From contig JAESQY010000104.1 in NCBI GenBank assembly GCA_016764915.1, positions 1-64,000 on the forward strand: a DNA stretch of 64,000 nucleotides, written 5' to 3'. The notes below the pieces were generated by a model. That model was not told the DNA's origin. It did not search any database and was given only the letters and a program-made list of their open reading frames with translations. Below are positions 51,449 through 59,874 of this stretch, piece by piece. Position numbers and translations under genes: made by a program. Each line of letters begins with the position of its first letter. Position 1 is the first letter of the stretch. This DNA comes from Aliivibrio sp. Lineage in GTDB: Bacteria > Pseudomonadota > Gammaproteobacteria > Enterobacterales > Vibrionaceae.

Positions 51449-52717
51449 ATGTTTAGCCACTTTTTTATTCGTTTTATCGTGATAATTGTTATTACGTTTT
51501 TACTCGCTTTGGTACTGCTTGATGATCTTTATATCAAAGGGGTAAAAGCCGATCAGTTAACGGATTATCAAGCGTTAAGCCAACTGGTGATAAACGATTT
51601 AAATGCACAACCAGACAATCAGCTACCACGATTGCTTTATTGGCAATCGGTGCTTAACCATTATATTGATCAGCAGGCACTGACTGAGTTGCCCCTCTCT
51701 GAAAAAGAGCGTACTGAATTAGAAGCCATAGGGCATTTTATTGATGTGACGAGCAATTGGACGGTGGATGATATCACGTTATATTTTATTAACCCTCGTT
51801 GCGACTGTGTGCTGGTGATGCAGAAAAATCCCGGCAACCATAAAATATGGGAGACGTATCTACAAGCCATCCTAGTTCTGATTTTTTTGACATTAGCTGC
51901 TCTTATTTTTGTTTATGCGGTAGGTAATAAAAAGAGAGTGAAGGATCTTACAGATGTATATCAAGCCTATGGTGACGGTGCATTTGATGTTCGCGCCGAT
52001 GAAAAAACACCGATGCCTTACAAGCCGTTTGCTATTACGTTTAATACCATGGCTTTGCAGATCAAATCACTGCTACAAGAGCAAAAAAACCTGATAAATG
52101 GCGTGTCTCACGATCTAAGAACGCCGATTGCCCGTTTACGTTTTGCTCTGGATATGACTCGTAACTGTGACTCTGTTGAACAGTACCGAAAGAGAATACA
52201 AGAGATGGATCTCGATCTCGATGAGCTGGATAATCTGGTGGAAGATTGGCTGTTCTATGCTCAGCTTAATGGTCGCTCACTACCGATTGACAGCCAACCT
52301 TTTGATTTATCTAAAACGATACAGCTCTGTCTAGATAAACTGACTCCACTCTTTCCAAGCATTTCAATTTCATATGATGCACTTCCAGCTTCGATTCATG
52401 GTGACTCAAAACTGTTAACTCGAGCCATTGAAAATGTAGTGATGAATGCACTTAAGTTTGCAACAACAAAAGTGCGTATTTCACTTGTAACATTAGACTC
52501 TCAGCTTCACCTATCCATTGAAGATGACGGGAGTGGTATCGATACGGCATCTAAATCTACCGTTCTTCAACCGTTTGTTCGTTTAAATAACAGTCACAAT
52601 GTGGCTGGTAGCGGCCTTGGTTTAACCATTGTAAAAAGCATCTTAGATAAACACCAAGCCAAACTGGTTATTAGTGATAGTTCACTCGGAGGAGCCTGCT
52701 TTACACTTGTTTTTTAA
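51449..52717 (+). CDS. Sensor histidine kinase (RstB-like)
   Basis: 422 residues. Two membrane helices (about 8-28 and 140-160) flank a periplasmic sensor containing a CDC pair (NPRCDCVLVM). HAMP, then the H-box GVSHDLRTPIARLRFALDM, N-box ENVVMNALKFA, G1 EDDGSGID and G2 GSGLGLTIVKSI. AGGA lies 6 nt before the ATG at 51449. Its 3' end overlaps the convergent MipA-family gene by 4 nt. The signal is unknown; RstB relatives respond to envelope conditions such as acid, Mg and antimicrobial peptides. Confidence 0.9.
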   Translation: MFSHFFIRFIVIIVITFLLALVLLDDLYIKGVKADQLTDYQALSQLVINDLNAQPDNQLPRLLYWQSVLNHYIDQQALTELPLSEKERTELEAIGHFIDVTSNWTVDDITLYFINPRCDCVLVMQKNPGNHKIWETYLQAILVLIFLTLAALIFVYAVGNKKRVKDLTDVYQAYGDGAFDVRADEKTPMPYKPFAITFNTMALQIKSLLQEQKNLINGVSHDLRTPIARLRFALDMTRNCDSVEQYRKRIQEMDLDLDELDNLVEDWLFYAQLNGRSLPIDSQPFDLSKTIQLCLDKLTPLFPSISISYDALPASIHGDSKLLTRAIENVVMNALKFATTKVRISLVTLDSQLHLSIEDDGSGIDTASKSTVLQPFVRLNNSHNVAGSGLGLTIVKSILDKHQAKLVISDSSLGGACFTLVF

Positions 52718-53463
52718 AAAGAGTAAACGATGCCTAAACCACTTGACCATGCATAATCATTTTCAACGATTGGGCTGTCAGCAATGCCACTGCCAAAACG
52801 GGTTAGGTTTGCCATAGTAAAGAGTGCCCAAGCGTCATTGAATTGATAGCTCAGTGACAGACCGACGCCATAATTGAACGTTGCTTCACCTTGATACGCT
52901 TTGCGATTAGCCCTAGATTCTTTGGCTTCAACCCCATAATAGTAATCGACGAGGTTGCCATTTTGTCGGTTAACATACAGGGAAGGTGAGAGGGCTATAT
53001 CCCCGAACTCGAACGTGTACTCATAGCTGAGGTTGATCTCATTGCCTTGATGAACATCACTGATGTCTTGCATGATGCTCATGGATAGGTGGCCAAAGTA
53101 ATCGGTAAAATAGTTGAGTTTGATACCAGCATCAATGGCATTTTCTCTTTCGTTTATGCCTTTGAGTTGGTCTGATAATGTCTCATCAATGCCTTGTAAT
53201 CTCAGTGCAGCAATCCCATCAATCCAAATGTCATCGGTAATGAAAAAGTGATAACTGGCCTCTAAAGGACTGACGCTAAACTGCTCACTCTCATACTCAA
53301 TAAAAGGGATAGGGTAAACTTTACCACTACTGCCGACATACTCTTGAGCCCCGATAAACGCCCCTGCACCAACAGAGAAACTCCCCTCGGCATGAAGTGA
53401 AGGAATATACGCGAGCGCTCCTAATAGAGCTATCCGTGATATTTTTTTGAACATGTTATTCAT
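52714..53463 (-). CDS. MipA/OmpV-family outer-membrane protein
   Basis: 249 residues. Signal peptide (MNNMFKKISRIALLGALAYIPSLHA), then an amphipathic beta-barrel with VGAGAFIGAQEYVGSSGKVYPIPFIEYE near the start and YAWSSGLGIVYSF at the end, a terminal aromatic typical of outer-membrane proteins. The family includes Vibrio OmpV. Last gene of the RND operon, 47 nt after the pump. Two almost identical ribosome-site/ATG units precede the frame (53463 and 53487); the shorter product has the better signal peptide. Confidence 0.88.
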   Translation of the reverse strand: MNNMFKKISRIALLGALAYIPSLHAEGSFSVGAGAFIGAQEYVGSSGKVYPIPFIEYESEQFSVSPLEASYHFFITDDIWIDGIAALRLQGIDETLSDQLKGINERENAIDAGIKLNYFTDYFGHLSMSIMQDISDVHQGNEINLSYEYTFEFGDIALSPSLYVNRQNGNLVDYYYGVEAKESRANRKAYQGEATFNYGVGLSLSYQFNDAWALFTMANLTRFGSGIADSPIVENDYAWSSGLGIVYSF

Positions 53464-53502
53464 TATGGTTCCTTCTGTGTTGTTCATACTGGTTCCTTAG
53501 GT
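53458..53502 (-). repeat. Duplicated translation start region of the MipA-family gene
   Basis: On the minus strand AAGGAACCAGTATGAACAAC is followed 24 nt later, in frame, by AAGGAACCATAATGAATAAC. Each unit has its own Shine-Dalgarno and ATG, so either codon could start translation. Confidence 0.7.
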
Positions 53503-53510
53503 GTTATTAG

Positions 53511-56500
53511 CTATTCGGTTAAAAATGCGTTGATATCTCGAGATATCAACAGCAATACGGGAATGAGAAAGAGCGTGATTAAGGTGGCAAACAGTAAACC
53601 ATAAGCCATGGATGCCGCTGCCGGGATTAAATATTGCGCCTGCTCTGAGGTTTCATTGAGCAGTGGATACAGTCCAATGAAAGTGGTCACTGTGGTGAGA
53701 AAAATGGCTCTGAAACGGCTGGTGGTCGCTGCAACAATCGCCTCAGTAGGTGTGCTAACTTGAGGAAGAATGTCGTTATAACGAGTGACAATCAGTAGGC
53801 TGTCATTCACTACTACACCTGAAAGGGCCAATACGGCCAAGAAGGAGTAGATACTGACGGCTAAATCTAACCAGATATGCGCTAAGAGTGCCCCGACCAT
53901 GCCAAAAGGGATGGCTGACATAATAATCAAAGGTTGGGCATAACGTTTCAATGGCAGAGCGAGCAATACATAAATGATGATAAAGGCGATGATAAAGGCA
54001 TTGCGTAATCCCATTTTTGATTTAGAGGTCTCTTCCAGTTCGCCAGCTTGCACAAGAGTAAATTGAGGGTATTGACTGCGAATACGGCTTTGAAAATGAG
54101 TGAGTAACTGTTGATATACCAACTCAGGGGAAGTGATATTTTTATCAATGTCTATGTCCAATAGTCGGCTCAATTTCCCGTCATATCGACTAATGCTGTT
54201 ATTGACTAAATCCAGGGTGACATCCGCAACAGCCGTCAGTGGAAAGCTGTCATGTTGGCCATTAAAAATCACCATATTGTCAAAATCGCTTCTGGAGTTC
54301 CTCTTCGGTCTTGGCAGGGTTAACGTGACTTTGATCCTATGTTCACCTCGATTGAAACGGTCGACTTCAATTCCACCGTATGCCGCCGATAGCTGATTGG
54401 CCAGCATTTGCGGTGTAATGCCGTATAAATGGGCATGGGGTTTTAGTTTGAACGAGAACTGTGGCGTACTTCTGTTCTCACTGTCTTTAATATTACGTAC
54501 TCCTGCTCGTCCTTTGAGCCACACCTTAGACTGAGCGACAATGTGATTGAGAATTTCAGCATCAGGATGTTGTAAAATGACATGAGTACCTGATGAGGTT
54601 CCCGCTTCCGTTATTGCGGCCTCGACACTGACGACACCAGCTAGGTGTGATAGCGGGGTGCGCCACTTCTCGGCTATCGCTTTAATGTCCACGCCTGTTC
54701 GGTGATCTTTTTTAACCAATTCGGCAAAAACGATGATGTACCCTTGTTCATATTGAATCGATAGTGCTTTTTCAATCACATCATTTTGACTGCTAACGGC
54801 ATGGCGATATTGCTGGTTAATATCGACTTTGAGTTGTTCAACACGCGACATCGCTTGTTGCACTAAAACGAGTGGCGCATTATCTTCAAGTTCAACCGTT
54901 AAAACAATAAAGTTGCCCGGTACATCGGGGAAAAATGTACTGCGAATTTTTCCTTGGTAGAGTGCGCCTAACACCGCAATACTGAGTGAAAGAAAGCAGA
55001 TAAACCAAGCGTAACGGTAGCGAATTACAAACTTCAATGTGGGTTGATATAGGTGGATAGCGGACCATTGTAAGAGATTTTTTGGTGAGTGGCGTAGTAT
55101 TGATAAGTAGTATCGGCACTGGTGTAAGCGTGTTGTTTTTTGTTCACTGTCACCATTTGAATGGCGACTGCGCGGCTTGTGCGTTTTTAGGTAGCGTAAA
55201 TGGGCAGGCAATATAAACTTGGACTCAAGTAGAGAGAACAGTAACGCGGCGATCACCACCCAGGCAAATGAAGCAAATAATCGACCGGTCTCTGAAGGAA
55301 ATTGTGTCATTGGCACTAACGCTGCGACGGTGGTTAATACGCCAAAAATAGTGGGTATTGCAACTTTGTGTACACCATTAATAGTCGCTTGCAGTGGATC
55401 ACCCCCTTTCTCTTTGCTGGCGTAGATACTCTCTCCAACCACGACGGCGTCATCAACCAGAATACCGAGCACGAGGATAAATCCGAAGGTGGTGATTTCG
55501 TTAATCGTATATTCAAATCCCAGAGGACCTAATACGATAAAGGTGCCAGCAATTGCCACTGGGAGTCCCATCGCTACCCAAAATGCCAAGCGAACCTGCA
55601 AAAACAGCCCCAACAACAGGAAGACCAAAATAAAGCCTTGGAAGGCACTGTTTTGTAATAGGTTCAGTCGATCTTGTACATAGGTGCTGGCGTCGAACCA
55701 AGTGATGATCTGTAAATTATCCGGCAGAGTCTGGCTTATCTGAGCCACTATTTTTTTTGTCTGTTTGGCGATCTCCAATACATCACTTTCAGCGGACATT
55801 TTGATCTCAAAAGCGATGGTGGCTTGGTTGTTAAAGTGCATTTTTGAGTCATGCTCAACAAAGCCATCATTGATGCTCGCGATGTCGGAGAGGTAAATCG
55901 CACGACCATTTTCTGGGATTTTGACCACTAATTTTTCAAAATCACGTTGCTGTCTTGCGTGTTGCTCTGAATAGATTAAAAATTGACCTTTGTCCGTTTT
56001 CAATAGGCCACTTTTACTTCTTACCGATTGCTGCCCAATAGCATCACCAATGTCTGAAAATGTCAGTTGGTACTGTTTCATTTTATCCGGTTCAATATTG
56101 ATGTAGATGTGGTAGTTAGAGGCAGAGTGCGTTTCAAGTTTATGAATAGCTGGATTGGCTAATAACGACTGTTTGATCCGTTGACCAAGATTCAGCAGTG
56201 TCTCTTCGTCGGTATCACCATATAGTTGAACCATAAGCGCCGAATAAGTCTCTTCAACTCGGTGCACTTGTGGCTTTTCCGCATTCATTGGCCAATCGTA
56301 GATATTGTCTACACGGTTTTTAATATCATTAACTAATCGATCAATGTCGTAGTCGAGCTTTTTGTTGATGGTCAGACTGAGTTGGTTTTGTGAAGACATC
56401 AGCTCGATATGTTCGATACCTGCGATCCCTTCAAGCGCTTGTTCAATCTTTTGCCCCACTTCGCTATCGACTTGTTTGGCCGTCCTGCCATCATAAAAGA

Positions 56501-56639
56501 CAGAAACCGTCACTATGCTGACTGGCAGTTTGGGAATGATCTCCTTACGCATAGCGTTGGCAGAGAGGTAACCTCCAACCAGTAATAACATCATCAGTAA
56601 ATTGGCGGCGACAGCGTGCCGAGTAAACCATGAGATCAT
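53511..56639 (-). CDS. RND-family efflux pump, inner-membrane subunit
   Basis: 1042 residues, the AcrB/MexF length, with twelve membrane helices and two large periplasmic loops. Start MISWFTRHAVAANLLMMLLLVGGY; TM4 carries the proton-relay pair in GFILVLGILVDDAVVVGESIYASKEKGG; SETGRLFASFAWVVIAALLFSLLESKFILPAHL and a C-terminal LSGVVVNDSLLIVTRYND follow. It is of the HAE-type group lacking its own TolC. AAGGT is 7 nt before the ATG. The adaptor gene ends 12 nt upstream. Substrate unknown. Confidence 0.93.
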   Translation of the reverse strand: MISWFTRHAVAANLLMMLLLVGGYLSANAMRKEIIPKLPVSIVTVSVFYDGRTAKQVDSEVGQKIEQALEGIAGIEHIELMSSQNQLSLTINKKLDYDIDRLVNDIKNRVDNIYDWPMNAEKPQVHRVEETYSALMVQLYGDTDEETLLNLGQRIKQSLLANPAIHKLETHSASNYHIYINIEPDKMKQYQLTFSDIGDAIGQQSVRSKSGLLKTDKGQFLIYSEQHARQQRDFEKLVVKIPENGRAIYLSDIASINDGFVEHDSKMHFNNQATIAFEIKMSAESDVLEIAKQTKKIVAQISQTLPDNLQIITWFDASTYVQDRLNLLQNSAFQGFILVFLLLGLFLQVRLAFWVAMGLPVAIAGTFIVLGPLGFEYTINEITTFGFILVLGILVDDAVVVGESIYASKEKGGDPLQATINGVHKVAIPTIFGVLTTVAALVPMTQFPSETGRLFASFAWVVIAALLFSLLESKFILPAHLRYLKTHKPRSRHSNGDSEQKTTRLHQCRYYLSILRHSPKNLLQWSAIHLYQPTLKFVIRYRYAWFICFLSLSIAVLGALYQGKIRSTFFPDVPGNFIVLTVELEDNAPLVLVQQAMSRVEQLKVDINQQYRHAVSSQNDVIEKALSIQYEQGYIIVFAELVKKDHRTGVDIKAIAEKWRTPLSHLAGVVSVEAAITEAGTSSGTHVILQHPDAEILNHIVAQSKVWLKGRAGVRNIKDSENRSTPQFSFKLKPHAHLYGITPQMLANQLSAAYGGIEVDRFNRGEHRIKVTLTLPRPKRNSRSDFDNMVIFNGQHDSFPLTAVADVTLDLVNNSISRYDGKLSRLLDIDIDKNITSPELVYQQLLTHFQSRIRSQYPQFTLVQAGELEETSKSKMGLRNAFIIAFIIIYVLLALPLKRYAQPLIIMSAIPFGMVGALLAHIWLDLAVSIYSFLAVLALSGVVVNDSLLIVTRYNDILPQVSTPTEAIVAATTSRFRAIFLTTVTTFIGLYPLLNETSEQAQYLIPAAASMAYGLLFATLITLFLIPVLLLISRDINAFLTE

Positions 56640-56651
56640 GTGAAATACCTT

Positions 56652-57728
56652 CTATTGTTGAGTGTGGTTCAATGGTTTAATCGGCATTCCTGATACTAAT
56701 GATTGGAATGGATATAATATGGCTCGTGATGCCAAGCTCGTCGACGCTGAGAAGTAGACTTTATCGTCGATCAGTAGATAGTCATTGAGCTTGGTTCTCG
56801 ACAGCCTATTCTGGTCATTTACCCACCAAACTTCGCCTTTCAAAGTCAACGCACTGGCAGGCAGGGACACTGTTTTTGCCCAGCCTTTAATCGGAAGTTG
56901 AGCGTAGAGGTGCTGACCATACCTTGGTGCATTAACTTGATTGGCAGCAACTTTTAGAAAGAGACGCCGTTGCATGTTGTTTGAGTGTTGGCTTACTCCG
57001 ACTAAGGTGGCTCGCCACTGTGTTGAGCGTTCAAGGTTTGTGATGGCCACCTTACTGTTGATCTGCAGTGATTTGATACGAGTAAGGTCTTGATTGCTTA
57101 GCGGTACCACAATGGTTTTCCCTTTGGATGGCAGCAGACTGGCAATGCTGGTTCCGGCTTCAATGTATTCACCTAAATTGGCTTTGATCTCTACCACCTC
57201 ACCATCAACAGGCAGTCGAATTTTGGTATTACTGAGGTTTTTCTTTGCATTGATGAGCATAACCTTGCTCAGTGCTAAATTGGATTGTGCCAGTTTTACA
57301 ATCAGCCCTTTATCTGGGTTTCTGATGGTCGCTTTTTTAAGTTCAACTTCGGCGTTCAGTAGGCCTGTTTTTGCTTCTGACACCGCTAACTGATACGGAA
57401 GGGGGTCAACAGTGATTAGCCACTGCCCGTTATTGAGCAGTTGTCCCCGTTGAAACGCTTTTGAAATGGCGATGATCTGACCTGATACTTGAGCAGTGAT
57501 TTCGTTCTGTTTAATGGGCTCAACAGTGCCTAATCGCTGGATGCGGGGTAGGGTGTCAACGGTTTCGAGTGCAACGACTGGTATTTCAAGCAGAGGGCTG
57601 TGTACCGGTGTTGACTCGGTTCGAGTTGATGGTGCTTCTAATGTATCTAACACCACAACCAGTAAAAACAGGCTGAATAAAAACGCCACAAATTGCCTAA
57701 ACCGGAGAGATATAAAGAATCGGAACAT
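56652..57728 (-). CDS. RND efflux periplasmic adaptor (membrane fusion protein)
   Basis: 358 residues. One N-terminal membrane helix (about 10-28), then the biotinyl-lipoyl half-motifs (RIQRLGTVEPIKQNEITAQVSGQII and IRLPVDGEVVEIKANLGEYIEAGTSI), a short hairpin between them, and a beta-barrel with VPLSNQDL. It links the RND pump to an outer-membrane channel encoded elsewhere. AGGT lies 7 nt before the ATG. Nine nt follow the DUF2141 gene. Confidence 0.92.
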   Translation of the reverse strand: MFRFFISLRFRQFVAFLFSLFLLVVVLDTLEAPSTRTESTPVHSPLLEIPVVALETVDTLPRIQRLGTVEPIKQNEITAQVSGQIIAISKAFQRGQLLNNGQWLITVDPLPYQLAVSEAKTGLLNAEVELKKATIRNPDKGLIVKLAQSNLALSKVMLINAKKNLSNTKIRLPVDGEVVEIKANLGEYIEAGTSIASLLPSKGKTIVVPLSNQDLTRIKSLQINSKVAITNLERSTQWRATLVGVSQHSNNMQRRLFLKVAANQVNAPRYGQHLYAQLPIKGWAKTVSLPASALTLKGEVWWVNDQNRLSRTKLNDYLLIDDKVYFSASTSLASRAILYPFQSLVSGMPIKPLNHTQQ

Positions 57729-57737
57729 CTGCTTAAC

Positions 57738-58193
57738 CTACTGTAAATTTAAAAAGACTTGCGCATGCTGACTGTTAAACGAAAATTTACTGTCATCAAA
57801 AGTGGGATCTTCGTTGGTCTCTAAATTGACATTACTGATGGCAAGTCTTTCTATGGGGATGCCAAAGTAATTCACATTCAGATCGCGGTCAGAATTTTTA
57901 TCGTGGTAGGCAAAGATGGCGTAGTCACCGTAGGGAAGATCAGAGAAAACACATTGAGCCCCTTGCGTGTCTGCCGGCTGGCTGCACTCTCGATACGGAG
58001 GGCTTTGTTCATCATATTGCTGTTGGTTACTGAGCAGTTTCACCTCGATGCTGCCACTATTTTCAATGGCGCCATGAATGTGGACGTTTAATAAACCCGC
58101 CATTGTTTCAGCGGCAGAAACAGGCAGAACAGCGGTCGTTACTGATAAAGTAATAGCAAAGAAGATGTCCAATAATTTCATTGAGATATGCAT
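57738..58193 (-). CDS. DUF2141 exported protein, first gene of the RND operon
   Basis: 151 residues. Signal peptide ending near SAAETM, then a transthyretin-like beta-sandwich: LNVHIHGAIENSGSIEVKLLS, CVFSDLPYGDYAIFAYHDKNSDRDLNVNYFGIPIERLAIS with the DUF2141 motif YHDxNxDxxL. Probably periplasmic; function unknown. AAGGA is 7 nt upstream of the ATG, but within a hairpin. Operon order is DUF2141, adaptor, RND, MipA. Confidence 0.87.
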   Translation of the reverse strand: MHISMKLLDIFFAITLSVTTAVLPVSAAETMAGLLNVHIHGAIENSGSIEVKLLSNQQQYDEQSPPYRECSQPADTQGAQCVFSDLPYGDYAIFAYHDKNSDRDLNVNYFGIPIERLAISNVNLETNEDPTFDDSKFSFNSQHAQVFLNLQ

Positions 58194-58200
58194 GTCATTA

Positions 58201-58220
58201 TCCTTAATAGTTATTAAGGA
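58201..58220 (-). promoter_or_regulatory. Hairpin covering the Shine-Dalgarno of the RND operon
   Basis: TCCTTAATA (58201-58209) and TATTAAGGA (58212-58220) are a perfect 9-bp inverted repeat with a 2-base centre. On the minus-strand mRNA the 3' arm holds the AAGGA that serves the DUF2141 start at 58193, so folding would hide it. The stem is A/U-rich and would melt easily; the tip must open a few pairs. Confidence 0.6.
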
Positions 58221-58271
58221 GTTAGCATATTGGTTGCGATATCAAAAGACAGTAACGGGGTGTCAGGAGGG

Positions 58272-58290
58272 GCTTACAAACGCTTACAAA
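58272..58290 (-). promoter_or_regulatory. Direct repeat, candidate response-regulator box
   Basis: GCTTACAAA occurs at 58272-58280 and 58282-58290, a 10-bp period, that is TTTGTAAGC twice on the minus strand. Such tandem half-sites one helical turn apart are the usual target of OmpR-family regulators. It lies 79 nt upstream of the RND operon start. Confidence 0.55.
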
Positions 58291-58328
58291 ATATCAGTCA
58301 CCAAGAGAATGTCTCTCAGTGACTGATA
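58286..58328 (-). terminator. Terminator of the yhcH-like gene
   Basis: TATCAGTCAC (58292-58301) and GTGACTGATA (58319-58328) form a perfect 10-bp stem, with an inner AGAGA/TCTCT stem. On the minus strand it is followed by TTTT and directly by the GCTTACAAA repeats. Confidence 0.8.
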
Positions 58329-58341
58329 CTAAACATATGGA

Positions 58342-58809
58342 TTACTCAGTTAAACTTTTGTCGATCTTTATAACGACTTTTTTGACTGGTGCGGGCTGAT
58401 CAACTGCTATGAGAGGTCTGTGAGGCTGTTTAGTATGGAAAATAATGAAATCACCTTCAGTCAGTATTTCGAACTTTTCATCGACAAGATCTTCACTAAA
58501 GGCGACGTCGTTTTCTGCCAATTGATCTTCTTCAATGGATAAAAACGTTTGTTCACAGTAGCCAAATTTCTCTTCACCTTTTAAGACGATTTGCACATCA
58601 ATGTATTTGTGATGAATCTCAGAGCGCCTTTCGTCTAGCACTTGAGTATGTTCGTCAACAATAAAGAAAAAAGCCTTATCATCAATGAGGGGATAGGTGC
58701 CGTGTTGACTATTATTTCTCAGTAACTCTTTGACTTGTTTAATACATTCAATGATCTGGCTATGAACGCCAGTGAGTTGATCTAGTTGATTTAAATTACC
58801 TTTAAACAC
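58342..58809 (-). CDS. YhcH/YjgK/YiaL-family protein (NanQ/EbgC-like)
   Basis: 155 residues of the cupin-like YhcH family: KAFFFIVDEHTQVLDERRSEIHHKYIDVQIVLKGEEKFGY, with the HxxYxDxQ metal motif, then DFIIFHTKQPHRPLIA and KKVVIKI. Members act on sugar anomers (NanQ on sialic acid). The substrate cannot be named. The start is GTG at 58809 with GAGG 5 nt upstream. It is monocistronic. Confidence 0.88.
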   Translation of the reverse strand: MFKGNLNQLDQLTGVHSQIIECIKQVKELLRNNSQHGTYPLIDDKAFFFIVDEHTQVLDERRSEIHHKYIDVQIVLKGEEKFGYCEQTFLSIEEDQLAENDVAFSEDLVDEKFEILTEGDFIIFHTKQPHRPLIAVDQPAPVKKVVIKIDKSLTE

Positions 58810-59055
58810 AGAAACCTCGACAAATTGAGACGATAATTAACCCTGATACTACTATGTATTCATTGTTATCGGTATGACCACAAACAACATATTATGAAAT
58901 CTTCTAGATTAAAGCTCGAATAAAACGAATCGCTTCAGTATATTTTATCGACAAAATGATAATTTGTAGCATTTGTTTGACTTGAGGCCTATTAATAGCC
59001 ATACATTGTGCGTATTATCCGCGGCTCTTATCTTGTTCGTTGTTAGGTTTGTTTG

Positions 59056-59670
59056 ATGTTTAGCCCAGAACTATTAATTAGTTATGTTACTGCCGTTTCT
59101 ATTTTAGTGATTATGCCTGGAGTAGATAGCCTACTGACGGTCACAATGACCAAAACCATTAATTGGCGAGCTGGCGTTTTAGTGGCTATTGGTAATGGGA
59201 TCTCTGGCGTGACATTAACCATCATCAGTGCACTACTGATCGCTGGTTTTTTGAGTCTAAATGAAACCTTAAACACGCTAATTCAAACCTTAAGCTCACT
59301 CTATCTACTTCGAATGGGCTGGCAGATATTCCACACTGAACCGAGCGTGGAAGAGGGCGAGTGTAAGATACAGAACTCTAAAATCATCACCACCGCGTTG
59401 GTCTCGAACTTATCTAATCCAAAAGCTATTACCTTCTTTTTGTTGTTGATCCCACAGTTTGTGACGGCCACGACTTCAATCGACAAATTGCAGCAGTCGC
59501 TCACTCTGGGTTTTATATTAAATGCGATTGGTTTTATCTACCTCACCTCATTAGCGTTGTTGGCCAGCAAGTTAAAAATGTCCTTTATGAAAGGGCGACA
59601 TACTAACCATGTCATCGGTATTTTATTTGCTTTTATCGCGCTGTATATGCTCTATCTGCGTTTTAGTTAA
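59056..59670 (+). CDS. LysE-family amino-acid exporter
   Basis: 204 residues, six membrane helices, LysE/RhtB family: VLIVIMPGVDSLLTVTMTK-type opening (normally G-P-D), GNGISGVTLTIISALLIAG and NLSNPKAITFFLLLIPQFV. It exports an amino acid or small amine. The usual GPGPD motif reads MPGVDS here. The ATG at 59056 has AGG 8 nt upstream. A terminator follows. Confidence 0.87.
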   Translation: MFSPELLISYVTAVSILVIMPGVDSLLTVTMTKTINWRAGVLVAIGNGISGVTLTIISALLIAGFLSLNETLNTLIQTLSSLYLLRMGWQIFHTEPSVEEGECKIQNSKIITTALVSNLSNPKAITFFLLLIPQFVTATTSIDKLQQSLTLGFILNAIGFIYLTSLALLASKLKMSFMKGRHTNHVIGILFAFIALYMLYLRFS

Positions 59671-59724
59671 ACAATCATTTACCAGCTTTCCCAATTCATA
59701 GAGTGCCTGTCCCTTTACTGCTTT

Positions 59725-59755
59725 AGCACCTGCTATATCGTAGGTGCTTTTTTGT
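59725..59755 (+). terminator. Rho-independent terminator after the LysE-family gene
   Basis: AGCACCT (59725-59731) and AGGTGCT (59742-59748) followed by TTTTTTG. Confidence 0.88.
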
Positions 59756-59874
59756 TTAATATATTGAATTTCTTACAACGGAAAGACTAAATTTGCTGAT
59801 CGACCACAAACACTTAGGTCGGCTATCCCAAACTAAGATATGATTCTCTATCTCTCAACTTAATCGATACCTTT

